This document shows, one piece after another, positions 37,188-46,797 of a DNA stretch of 64,000 nucleotides (position 1 is its first letter; each line of letters opens with the position of its first letter). Below the pieces are notes generated by a model, which saw nothing but the letters and a program-made list of their open reading frames with translations, made no database searches and had not been told where the DNA came from. Made by a program: the position numbers and the translations under genes. The DNA is from Streptomyces sp. ICC1 (lineage in GTDB: Bacteria > Actinomycetota > Actinomycetes > Streptomycetales > Streptomycetaceae), in contig NZ_CP030287.1 of assembly GCF_003287935.1 (NCBI RefSeq), positions 5,535,022 to 5,599,021 on the forward strand, in the 5' to 3' direction.

Positions 37188-39065
37188 ATGAACGTGAACA
37201 CGACGACGACGTCCGGGGCCGCCCCCGGGGCCGCCGCCCTGCCCTCCTGGGCCACCCCCGGTCTGGCGCACACCCGGCTGCGGCCCTACGAGCGGGAGGC
37301 CGCCCGGCTGGCCGGCGTACCGGAAACCCGGCGCGCCCTCTTCGTGCACGGCCTCACCGGTCCCGGCATCGCCGGGCTGTGGTCCCTCCTGGAGAGCGGG
37401 CGCTACGAGGTCCACTCACCCGAGGAGGCCGCGCTGCTGTGCGTGGCGTGGCTGCTGCGGGCCGACCGGCTGGAGGCGGCCGCCGAACTGGCCGTGCTCC
37501 TGGAGCCGTTCGCCGACCGCCTGCCGTTCACCCCGCGCCCCGAGGCCGCGGGCCCCGAGTACGCCGGTCCCGGGTTCACCGGCCCCGAGATCACCGGGGC
37601 GGCCCGCGAGGCGGCCCGGCTGCTGGCGCGGCAGCGGCCGAACCGCGCCGTCGCCGCACAGCGCGAGGCGCTGACCGCATGGCGGCCCTTCGAGGACGAG
37701 CTGCTCGCGTACTGGCTGCGCGCGTACGGGCGCGGCGCCCACGCCCCGTACGCGGAGGGCGCGGCCCTGCTGGAGCGGTACGGGGCCCTGGCGGCGGCCC
37801 ACCCGCTGACCGGCCGGCACCGCGACCCCAAGTCGAACGCGGCGATCCTGCGGCGGGCGCTGGAGGAGAAGGTCGCGGGGCGCGAGCCGGACCCCCGGCT
37901 GGCCGGGCTGCTGCGGCACGCCGTCACCTCGATGGTCGCCAAGCGCGGTCGGCCCGGTTCCCCGGAGCACACCCGGCTGCGGCAGGAGCAGGTCCGCCAA
38001 GCCGCCCTGCTCCGGGGCCCGTTCGCCGGATCCGGAGCGGATGGAGCGCCCGGATGGGACGGGGCGCCCGGATCGGGACCCGGCGCCGCACCGCCGGCCG
38101 CCCTCGCGGCGGCGGAGGAGGCCCGGGCGCCCTGGCAGGCCGGGCTGTCGGCCGTCCGCGTACCGCTCTCCGTGGGAACGGCCCTCGCCCGGGGCTGCCA
38201 CCCGGAGGCCGGCGACCGCGACCCCGCGCTGTGGACCCTGCTGGGCAAGCTGTACCAGGGCGCCCACCGGTCCACCTGCTACCTGTGGGACTTCACCCGC
38301 CTCCCGGAGCTCCCCTGGATCCGCGCCGTCGCCGGAGCGTCCGTACGGGATCCGGCCGTGCTCGGCGCCGCGTTGCGCGGCCTCGCCGACTTCGCCCTGG
38401 AGGCCTCGGCGCGATCCGCCGCCGACCTGAGCCCGCCGCTCGTGGCGGGGCTGGCCGCGCTGGCCCGGGAGTCCGGGGTCCCCGCGTCCTTCGCCGTGGA
38501 GCCTTTCGTCCACGGCGACTTCGGGATCGTGACCACGCACGTCCTGGCCGCCGCGCGGGTGGCCGCCGAACTGCTGGGCGGGACGCCGTACGAGCGCTAC
38601 CACGGCATCGACTACGCGGCGGTCCGGGCCATGGCCGACGCCGGCGACAGGGAGGGGTTCCTCCTGCTGTGCTCCGCGCGCGCGGGCCGCCGGGAGCCCG
38701 GCCTCCCGCGCGCCGACGGCCGGAACTCCCCCGAACGCACCGCCGGTCCGCCGCTGACCGAACAGGTCCGGATCCTCACGGCCGGCAACCTCGCCGCCCT
38801 GGTCCACGAGATCGGCGCCGTCCCGCGGGCCGGCTGGGACGACCTCGCCCGGGCCGCGTTCACCGCGGCGGCGCGCCGCCGGGCGGACACCCCGAAGCGG
38901 ACGTCCCGCGCCTGGCGGCACCTGCTGTTCCACTTCTCCCTGTGCGATCCGGACCAGCGCTCGGCCGTACTCGACTGGATCGGCGCCGAGAGCGCCCGCC
39001 TCCCGGCCCCCGCGGCCGCCCGGCTCGCCCCGCCGGTCGCGCGGCTCCGCCGCGCGACCCCTTAG
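37188..39065 (+). CDS. Large hypothetical protein behind a tRNA-like leader
   Basis: A 625-residue protein I do not recognise. It is mostly helical, with an Ala/Leu-rich scaffold (RLEAAAELAVLLEPFADRLP, AAREAARLLARQRPNRAVAA), a Gly/Pro/Ala-rich disordered stretch at ~280-310, and a conserved-looking C-terminal half (RSTCYLWDFTRLPELPWIRA, YERYHGIDYAAVRAMADAGD, RAWRHLLFHFSLCDPDQRS). No signal peptide. The ATG lies three bases after the tRNA-like cloverleaf and has no ribosome site of its own, so translation may depend on leader folding. An RNA-related role is only a guess from this context. Confidence 0.7.
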   Translation: MNVNTTTTSGAAPGAAALPSWATPGLAHTRLRPYEREAARLAGVPETRRALFVHGLTGPGIAGLWSLLESGRYEVHSPEEAALLCVAWLLRADRLEAAAELAVLLEPFADRLPFTPRPEAAGPEYAGPGFTGPEITGAAREAARLLARQRPNRAVAAQREALTAWRPFEDELLAYWLRAYGRGAHAPYAEGAALLERYGALAAAHPLTGRHRDPKSNAAILRRALEEKVAGREPDPRLAGLLRHAVTSMVAKRGRPGSPEHTRLRQEQVRQAALLRGPFAGSGADGAPGWDGAPGSGPGAAPPAALAAAEEARAPWQAGLSAVRVPLSVGTALARGCHPEAGDRDPALWTLLGKLYQGAHRSTCYLWDFTRLPELPWIRAVAGASVRDPAVLGAALRGLADFALEASARSAADLSPPLVAGLAALARESGVPASFAVEPFVHGDFGIVTTHVLAAARVAAELLGGTPYERYHGIDYAAVRAMADAGDREGFLLLCSARAGRREPGLPRADGRNSPERTAGPPLTEQVRILTAGNLAALVHEIGAVPRAGWDDLARAAFTAAARRRADTPKRTSRAWRHLLFHFSLCDPDQRSAVLDWIGAESARLPAPAAARLAPPVARLRRATP

Positions 39066-39082
39066 CTCTTCGCCAAGGGGTC
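39056..39082 (+). terminator. Hairpin terminator overlapping the stop codon
   Basis: Perfect 8-base arms (39056-39063 and 39075-39082) around an 11-base loop. The TAG stop of the 625-residue protein (39063-39065) starts at the last base of the first arm. A likely terminator for that transcript. Confidence 0.7.
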
Positions 39083-39118
39083 TCCTGCGGGTCCCGGCGG
39101 GCAGCCGCGACGAAGGCC

Positions 39119-39475
39119 CTACTTCATGCGGTAGTCGGCCTTCTCCGCGAGCTTGCCGTCCTTGAAGCAGAAGCGCAGCACCGTGTTGCTGTCCCCGGTG
39201 CTCGACACGTAGTAGGAGCACCGGCTGTCCGCGGGCTCGGCGGGGGCGCCGTCCTTGAGGGCCGCCGTGACGAAGGTCTCGCCCGACGGGAGCTTGGCGC
39301 GCACCTCGCTCTCCCCGTCGCCGACCTTGACGGCCTCGTACACCTTGGGGTCGACGAGGGTCTTGTCCGCCACGTCGGCGACCTTGCCTATCCCGAAGAG
39401 CAGGAGGACGAGCAGGCCGATCCCCAGAACCACGGCCACCAGGCAGCCGATCACACATCCATTGCGCCGTGCCAC
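39119..39475 (-). CDS. Small membrane-anchored protein, BamE-like fold
   Basis: A 118-residue protein. A single N-terminal membrane segment (VIGCLVAVVLGIGLLVLLLF, ~8-27) anchors an extracellular domain. The domain starts YEAVKVGDGESEVRAKLPSG, which resembles the SmpA/OmlA/BamE motif (small alpha/beta fold), then two cysteines (SRCSYYV, LRFCFKDGKL) that could form a disulfide. Function unknown. It lies convergent to the 625-residue protein gene and divergent from the universal stress protein gene. Confidence 0.7.
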   Translation of the reverse strand: MARRNGCVIGCLVAVVLGIGLLVLLLFGIGKVADVADKTLVDPKVYEAVKVGDGESEVRAKLPSGETFVTAALKDGAPAEPADSRCSYYVSSTGDSNTVLRFCFKDGKLAEKADYRMK

Positions 39476-39664
39476 GTCCCGCTCCTCGTGCGTCCACCGG
39501 ACGGTTCCCGTCCGTTGTCACGACTCTCGCAAGCGGGGGGCACTCCGCGCTGTTCTCCAAAGTCTTCGGTCCGCGCAACGATCGTCTTTCGAGGTCGGAC
39601 CGGGTGCGGCATGTATACAGGACAAGACAAGAACGACTATTGGGATGAACTGTGAGGAGCCACC

Positions 39665-40114
39665 GTGAGTCAGAACACCGAGCCCCTGATCGTCGTCGGC
39701 GTGGACGGTTCGATCCATTCGAAGCAGGCTCTGCGCTGGGGGGTCGCCCAGGCCAAGGCCATCGGCGGCCGGGTGCACGCCGTCATGAGCTGGGAGTGGA
39801 ACACCAACCCCTTCGGCGTCAGCCCGTCCGTCCAGGGCGAGCTCGTCAGCGCCGAGGAAGCGGCCCGGCAGAAGCTCGCCGACACCGTGGCGGAGGCGGT
39901 CGGCACCTCTCCGGGCGTTCCGGTCTTCCGCCGGGTGGAGCAGGGCGCGCCCGCGCAGGTGCTGGTGGAGGCCTCGAAGGAGGCGGCGCTGACGATCGTC
40001 GGCACCCGCGGCTACGGCGGCATCAAGGGCGCGCTGCTGGGCTCGGTGAGTCAGCAGGTGGTGCAGTACGCGGCCAGCACGGTCGTCGTGGTCCGCGAGG
40101 ACGGCTCCGCCTGA
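39665..40114 (+). CDS. Universal stress protein (UspA family)
   Basis: A 149-residue single-domain universal stress protein. The fold starts LIVVGVDGSIHSKQALRWGV and the nucleotide-binding loop G-2x-G-9x-G-S is intact in GTRGYGGIKGALLGSVS, so ATP binding is expected. The GTG start has GAGGAG six bases upstream. Such proteins are cytoplasmic and often made under starvation or dormancy. It stands alone, convergent with the dehydratase gene. Confidence 0.93.
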   Translation: MSQNTEPLIVVGVDGSIHSKQALRWGVAQAKAIGGRVHAVMSWEWNTNPFGVSPSVQGELVSAEEAARQKLADTVAEAVGTSPGVPVFRRVEQGAPAQVLVEASKEAALTIVGTRGYGGIKGALLGSVSQQVVQYAASTVVVVREDGSA

Positions 40115-40177
40115 CCCGCCTGACCGTCCCCTCCGCCACCGCCTCCGCCTCCGCCCTCGCCACTGCGTGCCCGTCCC

Positions 40178-41116
40178 TCAGGCCGGCGCGCGGCCCAGGT
40201 CCGACGGATCGGTGTTCGCGCCGCACAGCACCACCGCGACCCGCTCGCCCGGGGGCCGCGGGGCGGTGCGCAGAGCGGCCAGCGCGGTGGCCGCGCCCGC
40301 TTCGACCACGATGCGGTGCTCCTCCCACAGCGCGTGGCGGGCCGCGGTGATCGCGTCGTCCGGGACCAGCACGGACTCGGCGTTCCCCGCCCGGACGGCG
40401 GCCAGCGCGTCCGCGGAGACCCGGGTCGCCCCGAGCGAGTCGGCGGCCACCGAGTCCACGGTGACGTCCACCGGCCGGCCCGCCTCCAGGGCCGCGTTCA
40501 GGGCCCGGCAGTTCTCCGGTTCGGCCGCGATCACGCGGACGCCGTGTTCGCGCGCCGCGGCGGCGATCCCGGCGAACAGCCCGCCGCCGCCGACCGCGAC
40601 GACGACCGCGTCCAGGCCGGGCAGGGCGGTGCGGATCTCGTCGAGCAGGGTCCCGGCGCCCGCCGCGATGAGCGGGTGGTCGTAGGCGTGGCTGCTCAGC
40701 GCCCCGCTCCCGGCGGCGAACTCCCGGCAGGCCGCCAGCGCTTCGGCGTACCGGTCGCCGACGAGCCGTACGTCGGCGCCGTAGCCCCGCAGCCGCTCCA
40801 CCTTCACGCGCGGGGCGGTGGCCGGCAGGAAGACCGTGGCGGGCACGGATTCGGCGCGGGCCGCCCAGGCGCAGGCGAGGCCGGCGTTGCCGCCCGAGGC
40901 GATGGTGACCCCGGTGTCGGGCAGGGTGCCGGCGGCACGGTGGGCGGCGAGGAAGTTGCGGGCGCCGCGGGCCTTGAAGGAGCCGGTGTGTTGGAGGTAC
41001 TCCAGCGCGTACGAGACGCCCTCCCGGCCCGCGGGTATCACCGTGACGGGCCGTACGGCCCCGGCGATCCGGTCGGCGGCGGCGCGCACGGCGGCGTAGT
41101 CGAGCTGCTGTTCCAC
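40178..41116 (-). CDS. PLP-dependent threonine/serine dehydratase-like enzyme
   Basis: A 312-residue fold-type II PLP enzyme. The cofactor lysine is in HTGSFKARGA, the phosphate-binding glycine loop is VAVGGGGLFAGIA, and ASGGNAGLACAWAA is the substrate-carboxylate loop. Size and motifs fit serine/threonine dehydratases without an ACT domain. The GTG at 41116 has GAAGGAG at ideal distance and is chosen over the longer frame. The TetR regulator gene lies 69 bases upstream in the same direction and may control it. Confidence 0.88.
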   Translation of the reverse strand: MEQQLDYAAVRAAADRIAGAVRPVTVIPAGREGVSYALEYLQHTGSFKARGARNFLAAHRAAGTLPDTGVTIASGGNAGLACAWAARAESVPATVFLPATAPRVKVERLRGYGADVRLVGDRYAEALAACREFAAGSGALSSHAYDHPLIAAGAGTLLDEIRTALPGLDAVVVAVGGGGLFAGIAAAAREHGVRVIAAEPENCRALNAALEAGRPVDVTVDSVAADSLGATRVSADALAAVRAGNAESVLVPDDAITAARHALWEEHRIVVEAGAATALAALRTAPRPPGERVAVVLCGANTDPSDLGRAPA

Positions 41117-41185
41117 GAAATCGCTCCTTCGTTCACACGTGTTCCACGGGGCGGCCCGGGGCGCGCGGTCGCGCACATCCGGGCG

Positions 41186-41827
41186 TCAGACGGCGGGCCG
41201 GGCCGCTTCGATCAGCTGCCGCAGGGCGCCGTAGTACACCTCGTGGTCGGTCAGGGGGGGCAGTACGTCGGCCAGCGCCCCCGAGAGCACCGGGAAGGCG
41301 GCCGGGTCCAGCGCGGCCAGCGCGGCGCGCGAGGCGGCGGTGGCTCCGGCCGGGTCCCGGTGGTCGACGAAGGCGGCGCTGCCCAGGGTCAGCAGGTACA
41401 TCCGCCTGTACACGGTCATCGCCTCGGCGGGGGTCATCCCGGCGGCCACGCTGTCCGCGAGCGCGGGTTCCACGAGTCGGGCCAGCAGCTCCCGGCCGAG
41501 CCAGGGGCGGCCGCCGCGCAGGGCCAGCAGCCCGGGGTGGGCCGCGAGGAGCCGGTACAGGGCGGTGAACCGCTGCTCGGTGGCCTCGGCCCAGCCGGTC
41601 CCGGCGGGGACCACCGGCAGTTGGGCGGCCAGGTGCTCGGTGCACAGGTCGAGCAGGCCGGCCAGGTCGACGCAGCGCCGCTGGACGGTGGCGTGGGAGA
41701 CCTCGAGCCGGTCGGCGAGCGCACGGAAACTGAGCGCGGAGGGCCCTTGCCCGTCGAGGATCCGCAGGGCTGCGGCGGCGATCGCGCCGGGTGTCGCGCG
41801 GTCCAGGGCGGCTGATCTTCTCGGCAT
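41186..41827 (-). CDS. TetR-family transcriptional regulator
   Basis: A 213-residue TetR repressor. The N-terminal helix-turn-helix reads AAAALRILDGQGPSALSFRA then LADRLEVSHATVQRRC. The C-terminal ligand domain is helical (TDHEVYYGALRQLIEAARP at the end). ATG at 41827 was chosen from the domain start. A palindrome touching the start codon region suggests self-repression. It probably regulates the dehydratase downstream. Confidence 0.88.
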   Translation of the reverse strand: MPRRSAALDRATPGAIAAAALRILDGQGPSALSFRALADRLEVSHATVQRRCVDLAGLLDLCTEHLAAQLPVVPAGTGWAEATEQRFTALYRLLAAHPGLLALRGGRPWLGRELLARLVEPALADSVAAGMTPAEAMTVYRRMYLLTLGSAAFVDHRDPAGATAASRAALAALDPAAFPVLSGALADVLPPLTDHEVYYGALRQLIEAARPAV

Positions 41828-41829
41828 GA

Positions 41830-41842
41830 GATACACCGTATC
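41830..41842. promoter_or_regulatory. Palindromic operator candidate for the TetR regulator
   Basis: GATAC-ACC-GTATC is a perfect 5+3+5 palindrome lying three bases upstream of the TetR start codon. Position and symmetry fit an autoregulatory TetR operator. Confidence 0.45.
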
Positions 41843-42076
41843 AGCCATCGTCACATACGACGCCACACGCACCATCGCACCCACCTCCGCACACCGCCGC
41901 ACACACCGCCGCGCATGACGGCCCGATCCCCGGCCGACCCTCCACCCCCACCCCTTCGCGTGACGTCGACTGCGGCCATATTGCTGGTCATTGACGGATA
42001 ACCCGCGACTTATGTTGACAGCGGGTAGTCACACCGCTGCACTAGGCGATCGAAGCCCCCTCGCCAAGGAGACCCC

Positions 42077-43791
42077 GTGCCGCCTCGCCTGCGTGCGTCG
42101 CTCCCCTGTCTGACCGCGGCCGCCCTGCTCGCCCTCGCGCTCTGCCCCGCCCCGGCGACGGCCGAGCCCACCGCGACGTCCGACACCCCGCTCGCGCTCA
42201 CCCCGCCCATGGGGTGGAACAACTGGGCGCACTACATGTGCGACATCGACGAGGCCACGGTCGTGGCGAACGCGGACGCCCTGGTGTCCACCGGCCTCGC
42301 CGCAAAGGGCTACGACACGGTCACCGTCGACGACTGCTGGATGACCAAGAGCCGGGACGCGGACGGCAACCTCGTCGTCGACACCGAGAAGTTCCCGCAC
42401 GGCATGGCCTGGCTCGGCGAGTACCTGCACGCCAGGAACCTCAAGTTCGGCATCTACCAGGACGCCGGCCACCTCACCTGCGAGCGCTACCCCGGCAGCG
42501 GCTCCCCCGTGGGCGGCGGGCCCGACCACTACGCCCGCGACGCCCGGCAGTTCGCCGGCTGGGAAGTCGACTACGTCAAGATGGACGGCTGCAACCTGTG
42601 GGTGCCCGAGGGCACCACGAAGGAGCAGGCCTACCGGGACGCCTACAACTCCGTGGCCCGCGCGCTGCGCGACAGCGGGCGCGACATGGTGCTCTCCGCC
42701 TCCGCGCCCGCCTACTTCCAGCAGGGCGAGTGGGGCGGCTCCGACTGGCACAAGGTGATCGACTGGGTCGGCGAGACCGGCCAGCTGTGGCGCGAGGGCC
42801 GGGACATCAAGGTGTACAAGCCGGCCGCGCCGGACACCTCGCGGTGGAGCTCGATCATGGGCAACTACGGCTACAACCGCTGGCTCGGCCGGTACGCGGG
42901 CCCCGGCAACTGGAACGACCCCGACTTCCTGATCGCGGGCGCCCCCGGTCTCACCGCGGCCGAGAGCCGCAGCCAGGTCGGCCTGTGGGCCATGATGGCC
43001 GCGCCGTTCATCCTCTCCTCGCAGGTCTCCGAGCTCGACCAGGCCGGGCTCGACGCGCTCGGCAACACCGATCTGATCGCGCTCGACCAGGACCCGATGG
43101 GCCGACAGGGCGCGGTGGTCTCCTCCAACGCCACCTTCGACATCCTGGTGCGCCCGCTCGCGAACGGGGACCGCGCCGTCGCCGTCCTCAACCGGTCCGG
43201 CGCCGCCCGCTCCGTCCGCGTTCCGCTCGACGAGGTCGGGCTGCCCTCCTGCACCGTCGGCGCCAAGGACCTGTGGAACGGGCAAGTGCGCCAGGTCTCC
43301 GACGCACTGACCGGCACGGTGGGCGCGCACGACACGGCCGTCTGGCGGCTGACCCCGCGCGCCGGCTGCGCCCCGGCCGTACCCACCGGCCAGATCGCCG
43401 GCCAGGGTGCGAACCAGGGTGCCGCCTGCGCCGACGGCGCGAACACCACCGGCGTCGGCGCCGTCGTGATGGCCGCCTGTACGGGCGCGCCCGACCAGCG
43501 CTGGACCCTGGGCCGGGGCGGCGACCTGCGGCTGGCCGGCGACTGCCTCACGGCCGGCCCGGACGGCCTCGTGGAGCTGGCCGACTGCCCGTCCGACCAC
43601 CGCCGCCGCGATACGGGGCAGGGCTGGAGCCCGCGCCGCGACGGAAGCCTCGTCGACGAGGCGAGCGGGCTCTGCCTGACGGCGCCCGCCCCCCCCTCCG
43701 TCCCCGCCGAGCCCGGCACCCCCCCCGAGCGGCTGCGCCTCACCCCCCGCCGCGACCCCTCGGTCCACCGACCTCGGTACTCTACGCAGGG
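42077..43791 (+). pseudogene. Secreted GH27 alpha-galactosidase, 3' end cut by adapter
   Basis: About 560 genuine residues of a secreted alpha-galactosidase. A Sec signal (residues 1 to ~30, PCLTAAALLALALCPAPATA) precedes the GH27 barrel: PPMGWNNW, the nucleophile D170 in YVKMDGCN, the acid/base candidate D243 in WREGRDI, and PGNWNDPDFL. A C-terminal ricin-type lectin domain (DQRWTL) begins near 450 for polysaccharide binding. The frame runs through the adapter at about 43792 into an unrelated transporter, making a false 989-residue fusion. The real stop is missing, and the last 30 or so bases before the adapter are doubtful. It is not necessarily broken in the organism. Confidence 0.9.
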
Positions 43792-43828
43792 TCGTGCGCC
43801 GGCAGCGTCAGATGTGTATAGGCGACGG
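43792..43828. other. Nextera read-1 adapter remnant (assembly junction)
   Basis: CGGCAGCGTCAGATGTGTAT (43800-43819) is an exact part of the Nextera i5-side adapter. The bases before it (TCGT) and after it (GGCGACGG for AGAGACAG) match with errors, and 43760-43791 loosely resembles the P5 sequence plus index. It translates to the known artefact peptide RRQRQMCI. True insert starts to the right. Confidence 0.93.
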
Positions 43829-45046
43829 GTCCTGGCCTTCGCCGTACTGCGCCCCCGCGGGCTGCCGGAGGCCGCGGCCGCCGTGCCCGCGGCCGGGCTG
43901 CTCGTCGCCCTGGGCGTCGTACCGGCCGCCGACGCGTGGGCGCAGCTGCGCGAACTGCTGCCGGTGGTCGGGTTCCTCGCGGTGATCCTGGCGTTGGCGC
44001 GGCTCTGCGCGGACGAGGGGCTGTTCCGGGCCGCGGGGGCGATGGTGGCCCGGCGCGCGGCGGGACGCGGGCCGGTGGCGCTGCTCGGCGGGGTGTTCGC
44101 CGTGGCCTCGCTGGTCACGGCCACGCTGAGCCTGGACGCCACGGTGGTCCTGCTGACCCCGGTGGTGCTGGCGACGGCCGCCCGGCTGGGGGCCCGGCCC
44201 CGGCCGCACGTGTACGCCACCGCGCACCTCGCGAACTCGGCCTCGCTGCTCCTGCCGGTCTCCAACCTCACCAATCTGCTGGCGTTCGCCGCGAGCGGGC
44301 TGTCCTTCACCCGGTTCGCGGGGCTGATGGCCCTGCCGTGGCTGGTCGCGATCGGGGTGGAGTACGCGGTCTTCCGCCGCTACTTCCGGGCGGACCTGGC
44401 CGCGGCGCCCGAGCACGTGCCGGAGGCCGGGGAGCCGGCGCCGCTGCCCCGGTTCGCCGCGGGCGTGCTCGCGCTGACCCTGGCCGGCTTCGCGCTCGCC
44501 TCCTTCGCGGGAGCGAGCCCGGCCTGGGCCGCGCTCGCGGGCACGCTCGTCCTGGCCGTACGGGCACTGCGGCGTCGGGAGACCACGCCCGTCCGGATCC
44601 TGACCTCGGCGGCTCCGGCCTTCTGCCTGTTCGTGCTGGCGCTGGGGGTGGTGGTCCGGGCGGTCGTGGACCACGGGCTCGGGGCCGGTCTGGAGCGGGT
44701 GATGCCGGCCGGGGACTCGCTGCCGGCGCTGCTCGCGGTGGCTGCCGTGGCCGCCGTGCTCGCCAACCTGATCAACAACCTGCCCGCGGTGCTCGCGCTG
44801 CTCCCCGTGGCCGCGGCGGGCGGCGCGGGGCCGGTGCTGGCGGTGCTGATCGGCGTGAACATCGGGCCGAACCTGACGTACGCCGGGTCCCTGGCCACGC
44901 TGCTGTGGCGGCGGATCCTGCACGCGGACGGGTACGGGGGCGTCACGCTCGGGGACTTCACCCGGCTCGGCCTGCTGACCACGGTCCCGGCCCTCGGCGC
45001 GGCGGTGACGGCCCTGTGGGCGGCCCTGCGTCTCATCGGCGCGTGA
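43829..45046 (+). pseudogene. ArsB/SLC13-type membrane transporter, 5' end missing
   Basis: About 405 residues of an integral membrane protein of the ion transporter superfamily that includes ArsB, NhaD and SLC13. Some ten to eleven hydrophobic helices are visible; typical elements are LSLDATVVLLTPVVLATAAR, HLANSASLLLPVSNLTNLLA and, near the end, NLINNLPAVLAL with GVNIGPNLTYAGSLATLLWR, the paired re-entrant substrate motifs. Arsenite or organic-anion transport is possible; the ion is not decidable. The N-terminal start was lost at the adapter junction. The ABC-F gene follows after 37 bases. Confidence 0.8.
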
Positions 45047-45083
45047 CCTCGCGGGGGCGGGGCGCGGATAGGATCGGGACATC

Positions 45084-46721
45084 ATGACTGCAACCCTCGT
45101 CGCCAAGAAGCTCACCGCCGCGCACGGCGAGCGCACGCTCTTCGCCGATCTCGACCTCGTCGTCGCACCCGGCGACGTCATCGGCCTCGTCGGCGTCAAC
45201 GGCGCCGGGAAGTCCACCCTGCTGCGGATGCTCGTCGGGCTGGACGCCCCCGAGACCGGTGAGGTGCGGCTCTCCCCGCCCGGCGCCGCCGTGGGGCACC
45301 TCCCCCAGGAGCCCGAGCGGCGCCCCGGCGAGTCGATCCGCGAGTTCCTGGCCCGGCGTACCGGCGTGGCCGCGGCGCAGGCGGAGCTCGACGCGGCGAC
45401 GCAGGGCCTCGTGGACGGCACCCCGGGCGCCGACGACGCGTACGCGGACACCCTCGACCGGTGGCTGAACCTCGGCGGCGCCGACCTCGACGAGCGGGCC
45501 CAGGAAGTCGCCGACGACCTCGGACTCTCCGTCGGCCTCGACCTGCCGATGACCGCGCTGTCCGGCGGGCAGGCCGCCCGCGCAGGCCTCGCCTCGCTGC
45601 TGCTGTCCCGCTACGACGTCTTCCTGCTGGACGAGCCCACCAACGACCTCGACCTCGACGGTCTGGAGCGCCTGGAGCAGTTCGTGAAGGGGCTGCGCGC
45701 CGGCACGGTCGTCATCAGCCACGACCGCGAGTTCCTCACGCGCACGGTCACCAAGGTCCTCGAACTGGACCTGGCCCAGCAGCAGATCAACCTCTACGGC
45801 GGCGGCTACGACGCGTACCTGGAGGAGCGCGAGCGGGCCCGCAACCACGCCCGCGAGGACTTCGAGGAGTACGCGGGCAAGAAGTCGGCCCTTGAGGGGC
45901 GGGCCCAGATGCAGCGCAACTGGATGGACAAGGGCGTGCGCAACGCCCGCCGCAAGTCGACCGACAACGACAAGATCGGCAAGAACCTGCGCGGCGAGTC
46001 GAGCGAGAAGCAGGCCGCCAAGGCCCGCCAGACGCAGCGCGCGATCGAGCGCCTCGACGTCGTGGACGAACCGCGCAAGGAGTGGGAGCTGCGCATGGAG
46101 ATCGCGAGCGCCCCGCGCTCCGGCTCCGTGGTCGCCACCCTGCGCGAAGCGGCCGTCCAGCGCGGGGACTTCGGTTTCGGCCCGGCCAGCCTGCAGATCG
46201 ACTGGGCGGACCGGGTCGCGATCACCGGTGCCAACGGGGCCGGAAAGTCGACCCTGTTGGCGGTGCTCCTCGGCCGCCTCGCCCCGGACTCCGGCGCCGC
46301 CACCCTCGGCTCGGGCGTGCTGGTCGGCGAAGTCGACCAGGCCCGCGGGCTGTTCCTCGGCGAGGAGCCGCTCATCGACGCCTTCTGCGCGGCCGTGCCC
46401 GACACCGAGCCGGCCGAAGTGCGTACCCTGCTGGCCAAGTTCGGCCTAAAGGCGGCGCACGTGACCCGTCCGGCGGCCACCCTCTCCCCGGGCGAGCGCA
46501 CCCGGGCGGCGCTGGCGCTGCTCCAGGGCCGCGGCGTGAACCTGCTGGTGCTGGACGAGCCGACGAACCACCTGGACCTTCCGGCCATCGAGCAGTTGGA
46601 GTCCGCCCTGGAGGCCTACGAGGGCACCCTGCTGCTCGTCACGCACGACCGCCGGATGCTCGACGCGGTCCAGGTGACCCGCCGGCTGCGGGTCGAGGAC
46701 GGCAAGGTCACCGAGCTCTGA
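45084..46721 (+). CDS. ABC-F family ATPase
   Basis: A 545-residue soluble protein with two ABC ATPase domains and no membrane segments. Walker A motifs are GVNGAGKST (domain 1) and GANGAGKST (domain 2); signatures are LSGGQ and LSPGE; Walker B ends LLDEPTNDLDL and VLDEPTNHLDL. A charged helical linker (YAGKKSALEGRAQMQRNWMD) lies between. ABC-F proteins act on the ribosome as translation factors or antibiotic-protection proteins. A housekeeping role is more likely than resistance because no antibiotic cluster is nearby, but sequence alone does not decide. Confidence 0.93.
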   Translation: MTATLVAKKLTAAHGERTLFADLDLVVAPGDVIGLVGVNGAGKSTLLRMLVGLDAPETGEVRLSPPGAAVGHLPQEPERRPGESIREFLARRTGVAAAQAELDAATQGLVDGTPGADDAYADTLDRWLNLGGADLDERAQEVADDLGLSVGLDLPMTALSGGQAARAGLASLLLSRYDVFLLDEPTNDLDLDGLERLEQFVKGLRAGTVVISHDREFLTRTVTKVLELDLAQQQINLYGGGYDAYLEERERARNHAREDFEEYAGKKSALEGRAQMQRNWMDKGVRNARRKSTDNDKIGKNLRGESSEKQAAKARQTQRAIERLDVVDEPRKEWELRMEIASAPRSGSVVATLREAAVQRGDFGFGPASLQIDWADRVAITGANGAGKSTLLAVLLGRLAPDSGAATLGSGVLVGEVDQARGLFLGEEPLIDAFCAAVPDTEPAEVRTLLAKFGLKAAHVTRPAATLSPGERTRAALALLQGRGVNLLVLDEPTNHLDLPAIEQLESALEAYEGTLLLVTHDRRMLDAVQVTRRLRVEDGKVTEL

Positions 46722-46730
46722 CGCCGGACG

Positions 46731-46761
46731 GGGCGGGCGGGACGGCTCCGGCCGCCCGCCC
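46731..46761 (+). terminator. Hairpin terminator after the ABC-F gene
   Basis: Perfect 10-base arms (46731-46740, 46752-46761) enclose an 11-base loop, ten bases after the ABC-F stop. A strong Streptomyces-type terminator. Confidence 0.75.
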
Positions 46762-46797
46762 GCCGACCGCGGGTCCGCGGCCCCCAAGCTCCCGATC

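Noticed and set aside
42077..45046. A single 989-residue glycosidase-transporter fusion
   Set aside because: The frame passes through Nextera adapter sequence at 43792-43828; both halves are ordinary separate proteins.
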